This document shows positions 16,482 to 24,583 of a DNA stretch of 35,776 nucleotides, piece after piece; position 1 is the stretch's first letter; every line of letters starts with the position of its first letter. The notes beneath the pieces were generated by a model. The model did not search any database. It was not told where the DNA came from and saw nothing but the letters and a program-made list of their open reading frames with translations. The translations under genes were made by a program, and so were the position numbers. Source of the DNA: Microvirga tunisiensis (GTDB taxonomy: Bacteria; Pseudomonadota; Alphaproteobacteria; Rhizobiales; Beijerinckiaceae); contig NZ_VOSK01000046.1 in assembly GCF_009296175.1 (NCBI RefSeq), forward strand, positions 1 to 35,776. The letters run 5' to 3'.

Positions 16482-18449
16482 ATGGTCCACAATCCCAACC
16501 GGCGCACGGTCGTCGCAGGACTCGGCAGCTTCGCGGCTGGGTTCGGGCTTCGCCCGCAACGCGCGGAGGCACAGTCCATGAACGCCACCCCAGACCTCAT
16601 CCTGTTCAACGGCAAGATCACCACCCTCGACCGGCAGAACCCGCAAGCCGACGCCGTCGCGATGAGCGGTGGCCGCTTCGTCGCCGTGGGCACGGAGCGT
16701 GAGGTCATGGCACTCGCCGGACCCGAGACGAGGCGCATCGACCTGAAGGGCCGCCGGGTGATCCCGGGCCTGATCGACAGCCACACGCACATCATCCGCG
16801 GCGGCCTGAACTACAACATGGAGCTGCGCTGGGACGGCGTGCGCTCGCTGGCGGACGCCATGCGCATGCTCAAAGAGCAGGTCGACCGCACCCCGGCCCC
16901 GCAATGGGTGCGTGTGGTGGGCGGCTTCACCGAGCACCAGTTTGCCGAGAAGCGCCTGCCGACGCTCGACGAGATCAACGCTGTCGCCCCTGATACGCCA
17001 GTGTTCATCCTGCATCTGTACGACCGGGCGCTCCTGAACGGGGCCGCCTTGCGGGCCGTCGGCTACACCAAAGACACACCGAACCCGCCTGGGGGCGAGA
17101 TCCAGCGCGACGCCCAGGGCAACCCGAACGGACTCCTGCTCGCCAAGCCGAACGCCAACATCCTGTACGCGACCCTGGCCAAGGGCCCGAAGCTGCCGCC
17201 CGAGTACCAGAAGAACTCGTCCCGCCACTTCATGCGCGAGGTCAACCGCCTCGGCATCACCAGCGTCATCGATGCCGGCGGCGGCTTCCAGAACTATCCG
17301 GACGATTACCGGATCGTCGAGGAGCTGCACCGGGAAGGCCAGATGACGGTCCGCATCGCCTATAACCTGTTCACCCAGAAGCCGAAGGAAGAGCTCAACG
17401 ACTTCCAGAGCTGGGCCAAGCAGGTGAAGCCGGGTCAGGGCGACGACCTCTACCGCCACAACGGGGCCGGCGAGATGCTGGTCTACTCCGCCGCCGACTT
17501 CGAGGACTTCCGCGTCGAGCGTCCCGACATGCCGCGCTCGATGGAGAACGACATGGAGCCGGTGGTGCGCCTGCTGGCCGAGAACCGCTGGCCCTGGCGG
17601 CTGCACGCCACCTACAACGAGACCATCACCCGGGCCCTCGACGTGTTCGAGAAGGTCAACCGGGATGTGCCCTTCAACGGCCTGCACTGGTTCATCGATC
17701 ACGCCGAGACCATCGACGAGCGCAACATCGACCGCATCGCCAAGCTGGGCGGCGGCATCGCGGTCCAGCACCGCATGGCGTACCAGGGCGAGTACTTCGT
17801 CGAGCGCTACGGGGCCAAGGCGGCGGAGCGCACGCCACCGATCCGGCGCATGCTCGACGCGGGCGTGCCGGTGGGCGCCGGCACAGACGCCACCCGCGTC
17901 GCGTCCTACAATCCGTGGGTATCGCTGTCCTGGCTGGTGACGGGCAAGACCTTGGGAGGCCTCACCCTGTATCCCAGCGCCAACCGGCTCGACCGCGAGA
18001 CGGCCCTGCGGCTGTGGACCGAGGCCAACACCTGGTTCTCCACCGAGCCGGGCAAGAAGGGGGAAATCAAGGAAGGCCAGCTCGCCGACCTGGCGGTGCT
18101 GTCGGACGACTTCTTCTCGGTGCCCGAGGACGCCATCCAGGACATCACGTCGGTCCTGACGGTGCTCGGCGGCAACCCGGTGCATGGCGACGGCGACTTC
18201 AAGGATTTTGCCCCGCCGCTGCCGCCGCCGATGCCGGACTGGTCGCCGGTGCGGACCTTCGGCGGCTACCAGAAGCGGGCCGACAGTGGTGAGGAGCGCA
18301 AGTACGCCTTTGCGGCCGCCAACTGCGGCTGCGCCAGTTCGTGCGGTGTCCACGGCCACGCCCATGCCGCCGCCCTGGCGGCCAATGTGCCGACCTCGGA
18401 CGCACGCTCGTTCTGGGGTTCGCTCGGCTGCTCATGCTGGGCTTTCTGA
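16482..18449 (+). CDS. Tat-exported amidohydrolase (YtcJ-like) with Cys/His-rich tail
   Basis: This 655-residue protein begins at the ATG 16482 with GGGAG upstream. The N-terminus NRRTVVAGLGSFAAGFGL followed by a polar AEAQS is a twin-arginine signal, so the enzyme probably works in the periplasm. The body is a YtcJ-like amidohydrolase: the TIM-barrel metal motif DSHTH (D99, H101, H103), later HATYNETITRALD, HWFIDHAETIDERN and GAGTDATRVASYNPW. The C-terminus is odd: NCGCASSCGVHGHAHA (Cys 615, 617 and 621 plus three His) and a final GCSCWAF (Cys 650 and 652). This tail could bind a metal or form disulfides. It is the first gene of a compact operon. The substrate is unknown. Confidence 0.85.
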   Translation: MVHNPNRRTVVAGLGSFAAGFGLRPQRAEAQSMNATPDLILFNGKITTLDRQNPQADAVAMSGGRFVAVGTEREVMALAGPETRRIDLKGRRVIPGLIDSHTHIIRGGLNYNMELRWDGVRSLADAMRMLKEQVDRTPAPQWVRVVGGFTEHQFAEKRLPTLDEINAVAPDTPVFILHLYDRALLNGAALRAVGYTKDTPNPPGGEIQRDAQGNPNGLLLAKPNANILYATLAKGPKLPPEYQKNSSRHFMREVNRLGITSVIDAGGGFQNYPDDYRIVEELHREGQMTVRIAYNLFTQKPKEELNDFQSWAKQVKPGQGDDLYRHNGAGEMLVYSAADFEDFRVERPDMPRSMENDMEPVVRLLAENRWPWRLHATYNETITRALDVFEKVNRDVPFNGLHWFIDHAETIDERNIDRIAKLGGGIAVQHRMAYQGEYFVERYGAKAAERTPPIRRMLDAGVPVGAGTDATRVASYNPWVSLSWLVTGKTLGGLTLYPSANRLDRETALRLWTEANTWFSTEPGKKGEIKEGQLADLAVLSDDFFSVPEDAIQDITSVLTVLGGNPVHGDGDFKDFAPPLPPPMPDWSPVRTFGGYQKRADSGEERKYAFAAANCGCASSCGVHGHAHAAALAANVPTSDARSFWGSLGCSCWAF

Positions 18450-18463
18450 CCCGGGAGGCTTCC

Positions 18464-18889
18464 ATGAATGACATCGCCGTCCCCCGGCCGATTGCCCAGG
18501 TCCTGGCGCTGCCGGCCCTCGACTATTTGGCCCGCCTCGCCCTCGCGGCGCCGTTCCTGATCAGCGGCGTCGTGAAGCTCCTCGATTTCCCCAGGGCGAT
18601 GAACGAGGTTGCCGGGCTGGGCCTGGAACCGGCGGGCCTGTTTGCGGTGGCGGTGATCGTCACCCAACTCGGCGGCTCGCTCCTGTTCCTGACGCGACGC
18701 TACTGCTGGCTCGGGGCTGGGCTCCTCGCGGGCTTCACGGTGCTGGCGACCCTGCTGGCGCACCCGTTCTGGACCTTCGAGGGACCGGACCGGGGGCGCC
18801 AGACCGCCACCTTCTTCGAGCATGTAGCCATTGTCGGCGGGCTGGCCATGGCGGCCCTGTTCGTCAATGGCCGGAGCGCCCCCCGATGA
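18464..18889 (+). CDS. DoxX-like membrane protein (second DoxX gene)
   Basis: The protein has 141 residues and about four membrane segments: LARLALAAPFLISGVVKLLD, AGLFAVAVIVTQLGGSLLFL, LGAGLLAGFTVLATLLAHPF and HVAIVGGLAMAALFV. PFLxSGxxKLxDF and the AHPFW motif are typical of DoxX. The start has GGGAGG upstream and lies 14 bases after the amidohydrolase stop. Its last codon and stop overlap the MFS gene start by four bases (ATGA), so translation is coupled. It differs clearly from the DoxX at 13186. It may hand electrons or thiol equivalents to the exported amidohydrolase, which is a guess from context. Confidence 0.8.
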   Translation: MNDIAVPRPIAQVLALPALDYLARLALAAPFLISGVVKLLDFPRAMNEVAGLGLEPAGLFAVAVIVTQLGGSLLFLTRRYCWLGAGLLAGFTVLATLLAHPFWTFEGPDRGRQTATFFEHVAIVGGLAMAALFVNGRSAPR

Positions 18890-20538
18890 CGGCACCGCAG
18901 AACACCGCGGCCGAAGGCAAGGCGCTTCCCCCGGCGGGCACGTTCGCCCCCCTGCGGCATCGCCTGTTCGCGGTGATCTGGGCCGCCACCGTGCTGGGCA
19001 ACACCGGCACCTTCATGCGCGACGTTGCCTCCGCCTGGCTCGTCACGGACCTCTCCCCATCGCCCGCCGCGGTCGCCATGATCCAGGCCGCCGGCACCCT
19101 GCCGGTCTTCCTGCTCGCCATTCCGGCGGGCGTCCTGTCCGACATCCTCGACCGCCGCCGCTTCCTGATCGGCATCCAGATTGGGCTGGCGGTCGTGAGC
19201 ACCGCGCTCGCCTTCCTGGCCTGGACCGGCACCGTCTCGGTCGTGAGCCTCGTCGCCCTCACGTTCCTGGGCGGCGTCGGTGCGGCGCTGGCGGCGCCGG
19301 CGTGGCAGTCCATCGTGCCCGAGCTCGTTCCCCGCCCGGACATCAAGGGGGCCGTGGCGCTCAACTCGCTCGGCATCAACATCGCCCGGTCCATCGGCCC
19401 GGCGCTCGGCGGCTTCCTGCTTGCCGCCCTGGGAGCCGCCGCCGTCTACGGGATCGACGTTCTCAGCTATGTGGTGGTGAGCGCGGCCCTGCTGTGGTGG
19501 CCGCGCGAAGCCGGGGCCGATGAGGGCCTGCGCGAGCAGTTCGGCGGCGCCCTGCGGGCCGGGCTGCGCTACGCCCGCGCCAGCCGTGAGCTGCACCGGG
19601 TGCTCTGGCGGGCAGGCCTGTTCTTCGCCTTCGCGAGCGCCGTCTGGGCGCTGCTGCCCATCGTCGCTCGCCAGGAGATCGGCGGCGGGCCGGGCTTCTA
19701 CGGCCTGATGCTCGGCAGCGTCGGGGCCGGGGCGATCACGGGCGCCCTGCTGCTGCCGCGGGTCCGCGCCCGCCTCGGCCAGGACCGGCTGGTTCTTGCC
19801 GCCTCACTGGTCACGGCGGCTTCAACGGTCCTGCTGGCGCTGACGAATTCCGAGGTGCTGGGCATCATTGCGGCCTTCGTGCTCGGCACCGCCTGGATCA
19901 CGATGCTGACCACCCTGAATTCCACCACCCAAGGCATCCTGCCGAACTGGATCCGAGGCCGGGGCCTGGCGATCTATCTCACGGTGTTCAACGGCGCGAT
20001 GGCGGCGGGCAGCCTGGGCTGGGGCCTCATTGCCCAGGCCATCGGCACGGATGCCGCGTTGCTCGTCGCCGGAGCCGGATTGGCCGTCGTGGCGGCCCTC
20101 GCCTATCGCGCCGCCCTGCCGAGCGGCGAAAGCGACCTGACGCCCTCTCTGCACTGGCCCGAGCCAGCATTGGCCGAGCCGGTGGCGCATGACCGCGGGC
20201 CGGTGATGATCACGGTCACCTACCGCATCCAGCGACCGGACCGCCCCGCCTTCCTGGCGGCGCTCGACCGGCTGTCCGAGGAGCGCCGCCGCGACGGGGC
20301 CTACGCCTGGGGCGTGTCCGAGGATGCGGCCGACCCGGAGCGGATCGTCGAGTGGTTCTTCGTCGAGTCCTGGGCCGAGCACCTGCGCCAGCACCGACGG
20401 GTCTCGAAGACGGACGCCGACATCCAGGCCGAGGCCCGCCGCTTCCATCAGGGGCCCGACGATCCGGTGGTCGAGCATTTCCTGGCGCTCGAACCGCGCC
20501 GGGCAGGAGGGCCCGTTACAGAGGAGGCCACGTCATGA
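18886..20538 (+). CDS. MFS exporter fused to an antibiotic-biosynthesis-monooxygenase-like domain
   Basis: This protein has 550 residues. Residues 20-425 form a 12-segment MFS transporter of the MFS_3/EntS group (PF05977 type): FAVIWAATVLGNTGTFMRDV, then ASAWLVT, AIPAGVLSDILDRRRFLIG and GPALGGFLLAALG. From about residue 440 the sequence VMITVTYRIQRPDRPAFLAA, RRRDGAYAWGVSEDAAD and RIVEWFFVESWAEHLRQH looks like a ferredoxin-fold ABM domain. Such fusions exist in this transporter group. The gene starts inside the end of the DoxX gene (ATGA overlap) and ends inside the start of the first XapX gene (ATGA overlap). Export of a small molecule, with the tail binding or modifying it, is inferred. Confidence 0.85.
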   Translation: MTAPQNTAAEGKALPPAGTFAPLRHRLFAVIWAATVLGNTGTFMRDVASAWLVTDLSPSPAAVAMIQAAGTLPVFLLAIPAGVLSDILDRRRFLIGIQIGLAVVSTALAFLAWTGTVSVVSLVALTFLGGVGAALAAPAWQSIVPELVPRPDIKGAVALNSLGINIARSIGPALGGFLLAALGAAAVYGIDVLSYVVVSAALLWWPREAGADEGLREQFGGALRAGLRYARASRELHRVLWRAGLFFAFASAVWALLPIVARQEIGGGPGFYGLMLGSVGAGAITGALLLPRVRARLGQDRLVLAASLVTAASTVLLALTNSEVLGIIAAFVLGTAWITMLTTLNSTTQGILPNWIRGRGLAIYLTVFNGAMAAGSLGWGLIAQAIGTDAALLVAGAGLAVVAALAYRAALPSGESDLTPSLHWPEPALAEPVAHDRGPVMITVTYRIQRPDRPAFLAALDRLSEERRRDGAYAWGVSEDAADPERIVEWFFVESWAEHLRQHRRVSKTDADIQAEARRFHQGPDDPVVEHFLALEPRRAGGPVTEEATS

Positions 20539-20777
20539 AGATCGTTCTCGGACTGCTCCTGGCGCTCGGGGTCGGCATCGTGTGCCGGCTCGTCGGCCTC
20601 CCCCTGCCGGCGCCCCTGGCGCTCACCGGGGCCGTGCTCGTGCTCGCCATGTCCGCCGGCTACGAGCTCGTCGACCGCCTCGCGCCCCAACGCGAGGCGA
20701 CGCAGCGCAAGAATTGCGGCGGATCGGACGCGGGCGTCGGGACCGCCCGTGACGCGTCCCGCCAGACCGTGGGGTGA
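20535..20777 (+). CDS. XapX domain protein, copy 1
   Basis: This 80-residue protein starts at the ATG of an ATGA overlap with the MFS gene. The first 50 residues match the XapX/DUF1427 domain: MKIVLGLLLALGVGIVCRLV, then GLPLPAPLALTGAVLVLAMS and AGYELVD. Two short membrane segments are separated by the conserved LPxPAP turn. A polar tail of about 28 residues (QREATQRKNCGGSDAG) is extra to the domain. The function of XapX proteins is not known. The second copy follows three bases later. Confidence 0.75.
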   Translation: MKIVLGLLLALGVGIVCRLVGLPLPAPLALTGAVLVLAMSAGYELVDRLAPQREATQRKNCGGSDAGVGTARDASRQTVG

Positions 20778-20780
20778 GCC

Positions 20781-20942
20781 ATGCTCCAGATCGCATTGGG
20801 CATAGTGATGGCGTTCGGGATCGGCGCCTTCTGCCGCTGGTTCGACATCCCGTCGCCAGCCCCACCGAGGCTGGTCGGCGCGCTTCTGGTGGTCGCCATG
20901 ACGGTCGGCTTCCTCCTCACCGACCACCTTCTCGCCGGATGA
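20781..20942 (+). CDS. XapX domain protein, copy 2
   Basis: This 53-residue protein begins at the ATG 20781 with GGGGTGAG just upstream, which overlaps the end of copy 1. The sequence MLQIALGIVMAFGIGAFCRW then FDIPSPAPPRLVGALLVVAM and TVGFLLTDHLLAG is a minimal XapX domain with two membrane segments and the IPSPAP turn. The two copies share the layout but only about 40 percent of positions by eye, so this is an old tandem duplication. The pair could form a heteromeric small membrane complex with the neighbouring transporter. That is conjecture. Confidence 0.75.
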   Translation: MLQIALGIVMAFGIGAFCRWFDIPSPAPPRLVGALLVVAMTVGFLLTDHLLAG

Positions 20943-20964
20943 TGAGGGCTCAGGGGAACGCGGT

Positions 20965-21252
20965 ATGCTGTTCGTGATCCATGCGCTCGACAAGCCCGGT
21001 GCGCTGAATGTCCGACTCGCCCACTATGACGCCCACAAGGCGTTTTTGGCTGATCCGAGCGCGTACGGCGTCCGCATCGTCATGTCGGGTCCCCTCACCG
21101 CGGATGACGGCACGACGATGATTGGGAGCCTATTCCTGGTGGAGGCCCCCGACCAGGCAACGGTCGAGCGCTTCAACCAGGCCGATCCCTTCCACGATGC
21201 CGGCATCTGGGAGCGTGTGACGATCACCGGCTTCCTGCGCCGGCAGGGATAG
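20965..21252 (+). CDS. YciI-family protein
   Basis: This 95-residue protein has the YCII fold: MLFVIHALDKPGALNVRLAH, the pair YDAHKAFLAD and MSGPLTADDGTTMIGSLFLV, and the end VERFNQADPFHDAGIWERVT. The conserved His and Asp of the family (LAHYDAHKAFL) and the DPFHxAGIW motif are present. YciI proteins are small dimeric ferredoxin-fold proteins, some acting as dehalogenase-like enzymes on chlorinated hydroquinone-derived compounds (TftG). The start has AGGGGAA upstream, 22 bases after the second XapX gene, in the same operon. Confidence 0.88.
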   Translation: MLFVIHALDKPGALNVRLAHYDAHKAFLADPSAYGVRIVMSGPLTADDGTTMIGSLFLVEAPDQATVERFNQADPFHDAGIWERVTITGFLRRQG

Positions 21253-21316
21253 GCGAATGGCTCCGGCGGCTCATCGGAGCGCCAAATTGAACTTGGATGG
21301 AACGAGGGAGGGAGGC

Positions 21317-22834
21317 ATGTTCCGCGGGATGGGCGGCCCATCAGGCCCGGAAAATCCGAGGGCTCACTCCCGGTTCGGACCCGCCGTTCCGGCATGGGCC
21401 GCAGGCGCCGTTCTACTGGCGACCGCCCTGGCAACCGTTCCGGATGCCATCGCCCAATCCCCCGGGCAAGGCCAGCCGTCCGGTGAACAGAGCGCTGCCG
21501 AGAGCCCGTCGGCACCACCGAAGCTGACCAACCTCCGCTACACGGAGGATTACTCGTACCTGAGGGGCCCATCCAACCGGACCGGAGCCTGGTGGGAGCC
21601 ATTCAAGTACATTCCGCTCGATGCCTCGGGCACCAGCTACCTGTCCCTCGGAGCGGAACTCCGGTTCCGGGAGGAGGCCTATTGGAATTTCAACTGGGGC
21701 GAAGTTCCGGTCGACAATTACCAATGGTACCGCATCCTGCCTTATGCGGACCTGCATCTCGGGCCGAACGTGCGCCTGTTCGGCCAGATGATCGGGGCCT
21801 GGGCCACGGGCAAGGAAACCAATGTCACCGGGGTCGACGAGACTGGGCTCGAACTCCTGCAGGGTTTCGGCGAACTCAAGCTGCCGCTGGGTGATGGCGC
21901 CGACCTGACCCTGCGCGGGGGGCGGCAACTGCTGTCGTACGGCTCGGAGCGCCTGATCAGCCTGCGCTACGGCCCCAACGTGCTCCGGGCCTTCGACGCG
22001 GGCCTGGCGTCCGTCGAGGGGGGTCCCTGGCGTGTCGATACCTTCTACGCCCGGCCGGTGCGGAACGAGGTCGGCAGCTTCAACGACCGTTTCAACGAGG
22101 ACCGGTCGGTGTGGTCGGTCTACGCCACCCGCAAGCTGGAGGAGATCAGCCCCACGTCAGGGCTGGACCTCTACTACATCGGCTACCGCAACACCGATGC
22201 CGAGTTCAACCAGGGCAGCGGGGACGAGGTCCGGCATACGCTCGGCAGCCGGTTCTTCGGCAAGGCGCAGGCCTGGGACTGGAACTTCGAGGGCATGGTC
22301 CAGTTCGGCAGCTTCGACGGCGGCAACATCCGTGCCTGGTCGGTCGCCTCCGACACCGGCTACACCTTCGAGGATGTCACCTTCAGCCCGCGGGTGGGGC
22401 TGAAGGCCAACATCATCAGCGGTGATCGCAATCCGAACAATCCGAATTTGCAGACCTTCAACGCTCTGTTCCCACGAGGCAAATACTTCGGCGAGATCGG
22501 CCTGATCGGTCCGTACAACCTGATTGATGTGCATCCGAACCTGACGCTTCATCTGAACGATCAGTGGACGCTCTCGGGAGCCGCAGTGTTCTATTGGCGG
22601 GAGAGCCTGGGCGACGGCATCTACGACACCGCCGGAGGCCTCGTGCGGCCGTCGGACAACAGCCGGGCCCGCTACATCGGAACCCAGGCGGACGTCATCC
22701 TCGGGTGGGAGCCCACCCGCTGGTTCAGTGCCGAACTGGCCTACTCGGTGTTTGCGCCGGGACAGTTCATCAAGGACACCGGACCGTCCAAGACGGCGCA
22801 TTTCGTGGGGTTCGAGACCGTCGTGAAGTTCTGA
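21317..22834 (+). CDS. Outer-membrane channel, alginate-export (AlgE-like) family
   Basis: This 505-residue protein, begun at the ATG 21317 with GAGGGAGG upstream, has a late signal peptide (PAVPAWAAGAVLLATALATV up to DAIAQS) and a mature part rich in aromatic beta strands. It ends in VGFETVVKF with the terminal Phe of outer-membrane barrels. The segments TNLRYTEDYSYLR, TGAWWEPFKYIPL and LGAELRFREEAYWNFNWG match the alginate-export family, which forms 18-strand anion-type channels. An earlier ATG at 21257 is possible. The family name does not imply alginate here; transport of aromatic or other acids is equally possible. It sits 64 bases after the YciI gene. Confidence 0.8.
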   Translation: MFRGMGGPSGPENPRAHSRFGPAVPAWAAGAVLLATALATVPDAIAQSPGQGQPSGEQSAAESPSAPPKLTNLRYTEDYSYLRGPSNRTGAWWEPFKYIPLDASGTSYLSLGAELRFREEAYWNFNWGEVPVDNYQWYRILPYADLHLGPNVRLFGQMIGAWATGKETNVTGVDETGLELLQGFGELKLPLGDGADLTLRGGRQLLSYGSERLISLRYGPNVLRAFDAGLASVEGGPWRVDTFYARPVRNEVGSFNDRFNEDRSVWSVYATRKLEEISPTSGLDLYYIGYRNTDAEFNQGSGDEVRHTLGSRFFGKAQAWDWNFEGMVQFGSFDGGNIRAWSVASDTGYTFEDVTFSPRVGLKANIISGDRNPNNPNLQTFNALFPRGKYFGEIGLIGPYNLIDVHPNLTLHLNDQWTLSGAAVFYWRESLGDGIYDTAGGLVRPSDNSRARYIGTQADVILGWEPTRWFSAELAYSVFAPGQFIKDTGPSKTAHFVGFETVVKF

Positions 22835-22921
22835 GCGCGCGGAGGGGGTGGCACACCCGGAGACTCCGGCGAACCGTCGGGCACGAACCCGTCCGCCCTG
22901 GTTGGAACAAGGAGCAGCACG

Positions 22922-23641
22922 ATGCCGGCACCACCCATCGCCGACCCGAAGGATCCCCTCCCCCTGGTTCTCATCGTCCTCTCCGCCGTCACGGGCCTGG
23001 TCGATGCGGTGAGTGTCCTGGGGCTGGGACAGGTCTTCGTCGCGAACATGACGGGCAACACGGTCTTCCTCGGCTTTGCCGTCGGCGGGGCGCCGGGGTT
23101 CGAGGTCCCGCGCTACGTCATGGCGCTCCTGGCATTCCTCGCCGGCGCCCTGGCCGGCGGGTGGGTTGCCAACGCTTTCGCCCGGTCGACCCGCAGGCAG
23201 TGGCTGCTGACCGTCGCGGCCGTCGAAGCCATCCTGTTCTGGATCGCCGCCGCCGTGGCGCTCGGGTACGACGCCGGGGGCCTGTCGCCGGCGTCGCGGC
23301 TGTTCACGCTGATCGGCCTGACCGCCATCGCGATGGGCCTGCGCAACGCCACCGTCCGCCGCCTGAAAGTGCCGGACCTGACGACGACTGTCCTGACGCT
23401 GACCCTGACCGGGCTTGCGGCCGACTCCTCGCTGTCGGGCGGGGAAAACAGAAACTGGCGGCGCCGCGTCGCGGCCGTGGTGGCGACCTTCGTGGGGGCC
23501 GTGATCGGCGCGGTGCTCGTCCGCTTGAGCGGGTTGGTCGTCCCGCTCGTCGTCACGGGTGCCGTGGTGCTCGGCGTGACGCTCGCCTATGCGGCGCATC
23601 CGGCGTCGCGGGCGAGCGCCGGAGAGCCCGACGGTCCATAG
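22922..23641 (+). CDS. YoaK/DUF1275 family membrane protein
   Basis: This 239-residue protein has about six membrane segments. The family's conserved N-terminal part is seen as LVLIVLSAVTGLVDAVSVLG, then GQVFVANMTGNTVFLGFAVG, and later GLRNATVRRLKVPDLTTTVL and TLTLTGLAADSS. These NMTGN and PDLTTTVLTLTLTGL motifs are diagnostic. Function is unknown for the family; transport is suspected. The ATG has AAGGAG nine bases before it. It is the last gene in the rightward run, 87 bases after the outer-membrane protein, and is convergent with a small zinc-ribbon gene. Confidence 0.88.
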   Translation: MPAPPIADPKDPLPLVLIVLSAVTGLVDAVSVLGLGQVFVANMTGNTVFLGFAVGGAPGFEVPRYVMALLAFLAGALAGGWVANAFARSTRRQWLLTVAAVEAILFWIAAAVALGYDAGGLSPASRLFTLIGLTAIAMGLRNATVRRLKVPDLTTTVLTLTLTGLAADSSLSGGENRNWRRRVAAVVATFVGAVIGAVLVRLSGLVVPLVVTGAVVLGVTLAYAAHPASRASAGEPDGP

Positions 23642-23717
23642 CGTCCGTTCCGACCGTGAACTCTGTCCCGACGCGGCCCGCGAGGAGATGGGCGTCGGAT
23701 CGGAGGTTCGTCGATGG

Positions 23718-23906
23718 TCAGGCCTGGGCCGGTCCCAGCACCTTCATTTCGGCGCCGCAATCGGCGCAGGTGCCCAAGGATGGGGCCGCGATCATATGGA
23801 CGGTGTTGCAGTGTGGGCACCCCTTGAGAGCGGGAACCAGCGATCCCCGCATCTGGCCTGCGCCCTGTCGGAACGCCTCGCTGAATTGGACAGCCTGTTC
23901 GAACAT
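23718..23906 (-). CDS. Small zinc-ribbon protein, 62 aa
   Basis: The ATG at 23904-23906 follows GAAGGAGG, a very strong ribosome site, so I prefer it to the longer frame. The N-terminal half MFEQAVQFSEAFRQGAGQMR is an amphipathic helix. The C-terminal half carries the two pairs CPHC and CADC, about 18 residues apart, as in a rubredoxin-like zinc ribbon. No closer family is recognised. It is transcribed towards the YoaK gene and may be monocistronic. Confidence 0.65.
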   Translation of the reverse strand: MFEQAVQFSEAFRQGAGQMRGSLVPALKGCPHCNTVHMIAAPSLGTCADCGAEMKVLGPAQA

Positions 23907-24583
23907 GGTTGCCTCCTTCGGAGGAAGCATGATGCCGTTGGAGAGCCTGATTCTCCTCCCGCCGTCCCGCTCCGTCAATCAGACAATTTTGTCGGCACCT
24001 TTGGAATGTCCCCATACCTGTGGTTCGTTCGCGGCTCAAATCAAACGGTGTCAGCTTGATCGCCCCCAATGTCCCTGAAGGCACAATCAGCAGACTTTCA
24101 CGGAGATCTGCTTTTCTTAGTGTTTGACCTAATGCAGCCATTTGACTGCTCGGCAACGGCGTGAGCGAGGTCAACATGGACCAAGCGGATGCCCTGGAGA
24201 AAATGCGCTCCGGCGAGGTGGCGGCCGGCGGCGATCCACCGCGGTCTTAAGGTCGGCCCGCCCTGGCCGGAAACCGCGAACATGTTCTTGCATGGGCGCA
24301 ATATCGGTATTGTGAACAGGTAATTGTCTTGCATCGCATAAAGGATGACTTGAGTTGGGCCGGTCCAGGCGCCTTCGTTGTGAAGTCGTTCCGGAATTCC
24401 AACCTCGCGGCGACCGGCACATCGCGCCCCCAAGGCAACTCCTCGCGGGAAGAAAGAAGACTCGTCCTGTTAGCTCTTCAATGCGAGAATGAGGGGGTGA
24501 GTGATGGGCGGGGCGAGATGCTCACTCGGCTCTGAACTGTCACTAAGCAGGCCGACCCCGAAAGGATCTAAAGGCTCAGGCCA
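23907..24583. other. Intergenic region without a supported gene
   Basis: Short open frames occur on both strands but none has a ribosome site and coherent composition. The region separates the minus-strand zinc-ribbon gene from the plus-strand AraC gene and must contain promoters for both. I cannot point to convincing -35/-10 pairs. Confidence 0.5.

Noticed and set aside
14767..16572. Open frame of 601 codons on the minus strand
   Set aside because: It is antisense to wrbA and the isochorismatase gene, which have clear families and ribosome sites. Its translation is low-complexity His/Arg/Gly/Ala, typical of the shadow of GC-rich genes.
16476..18365. Open frame of 629 codons on the minus strand
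   Set aside because: It is antisense to the amidohydrolase, with no domain and no ribosome site.
22157..24078. Long open frames on both strands over the outer-membrane protein and YoaK genes
   Set aside because: They are Arg/Gly/Pro-rich shadows of the real genes, which have signal peptides and membrane segments.
24098..24438. Overlapping minus-strand frames with Cys-rich short translations
   Set aside because: None has a ribosome site, frames disagree on which part looks coding, and no family is recognised.
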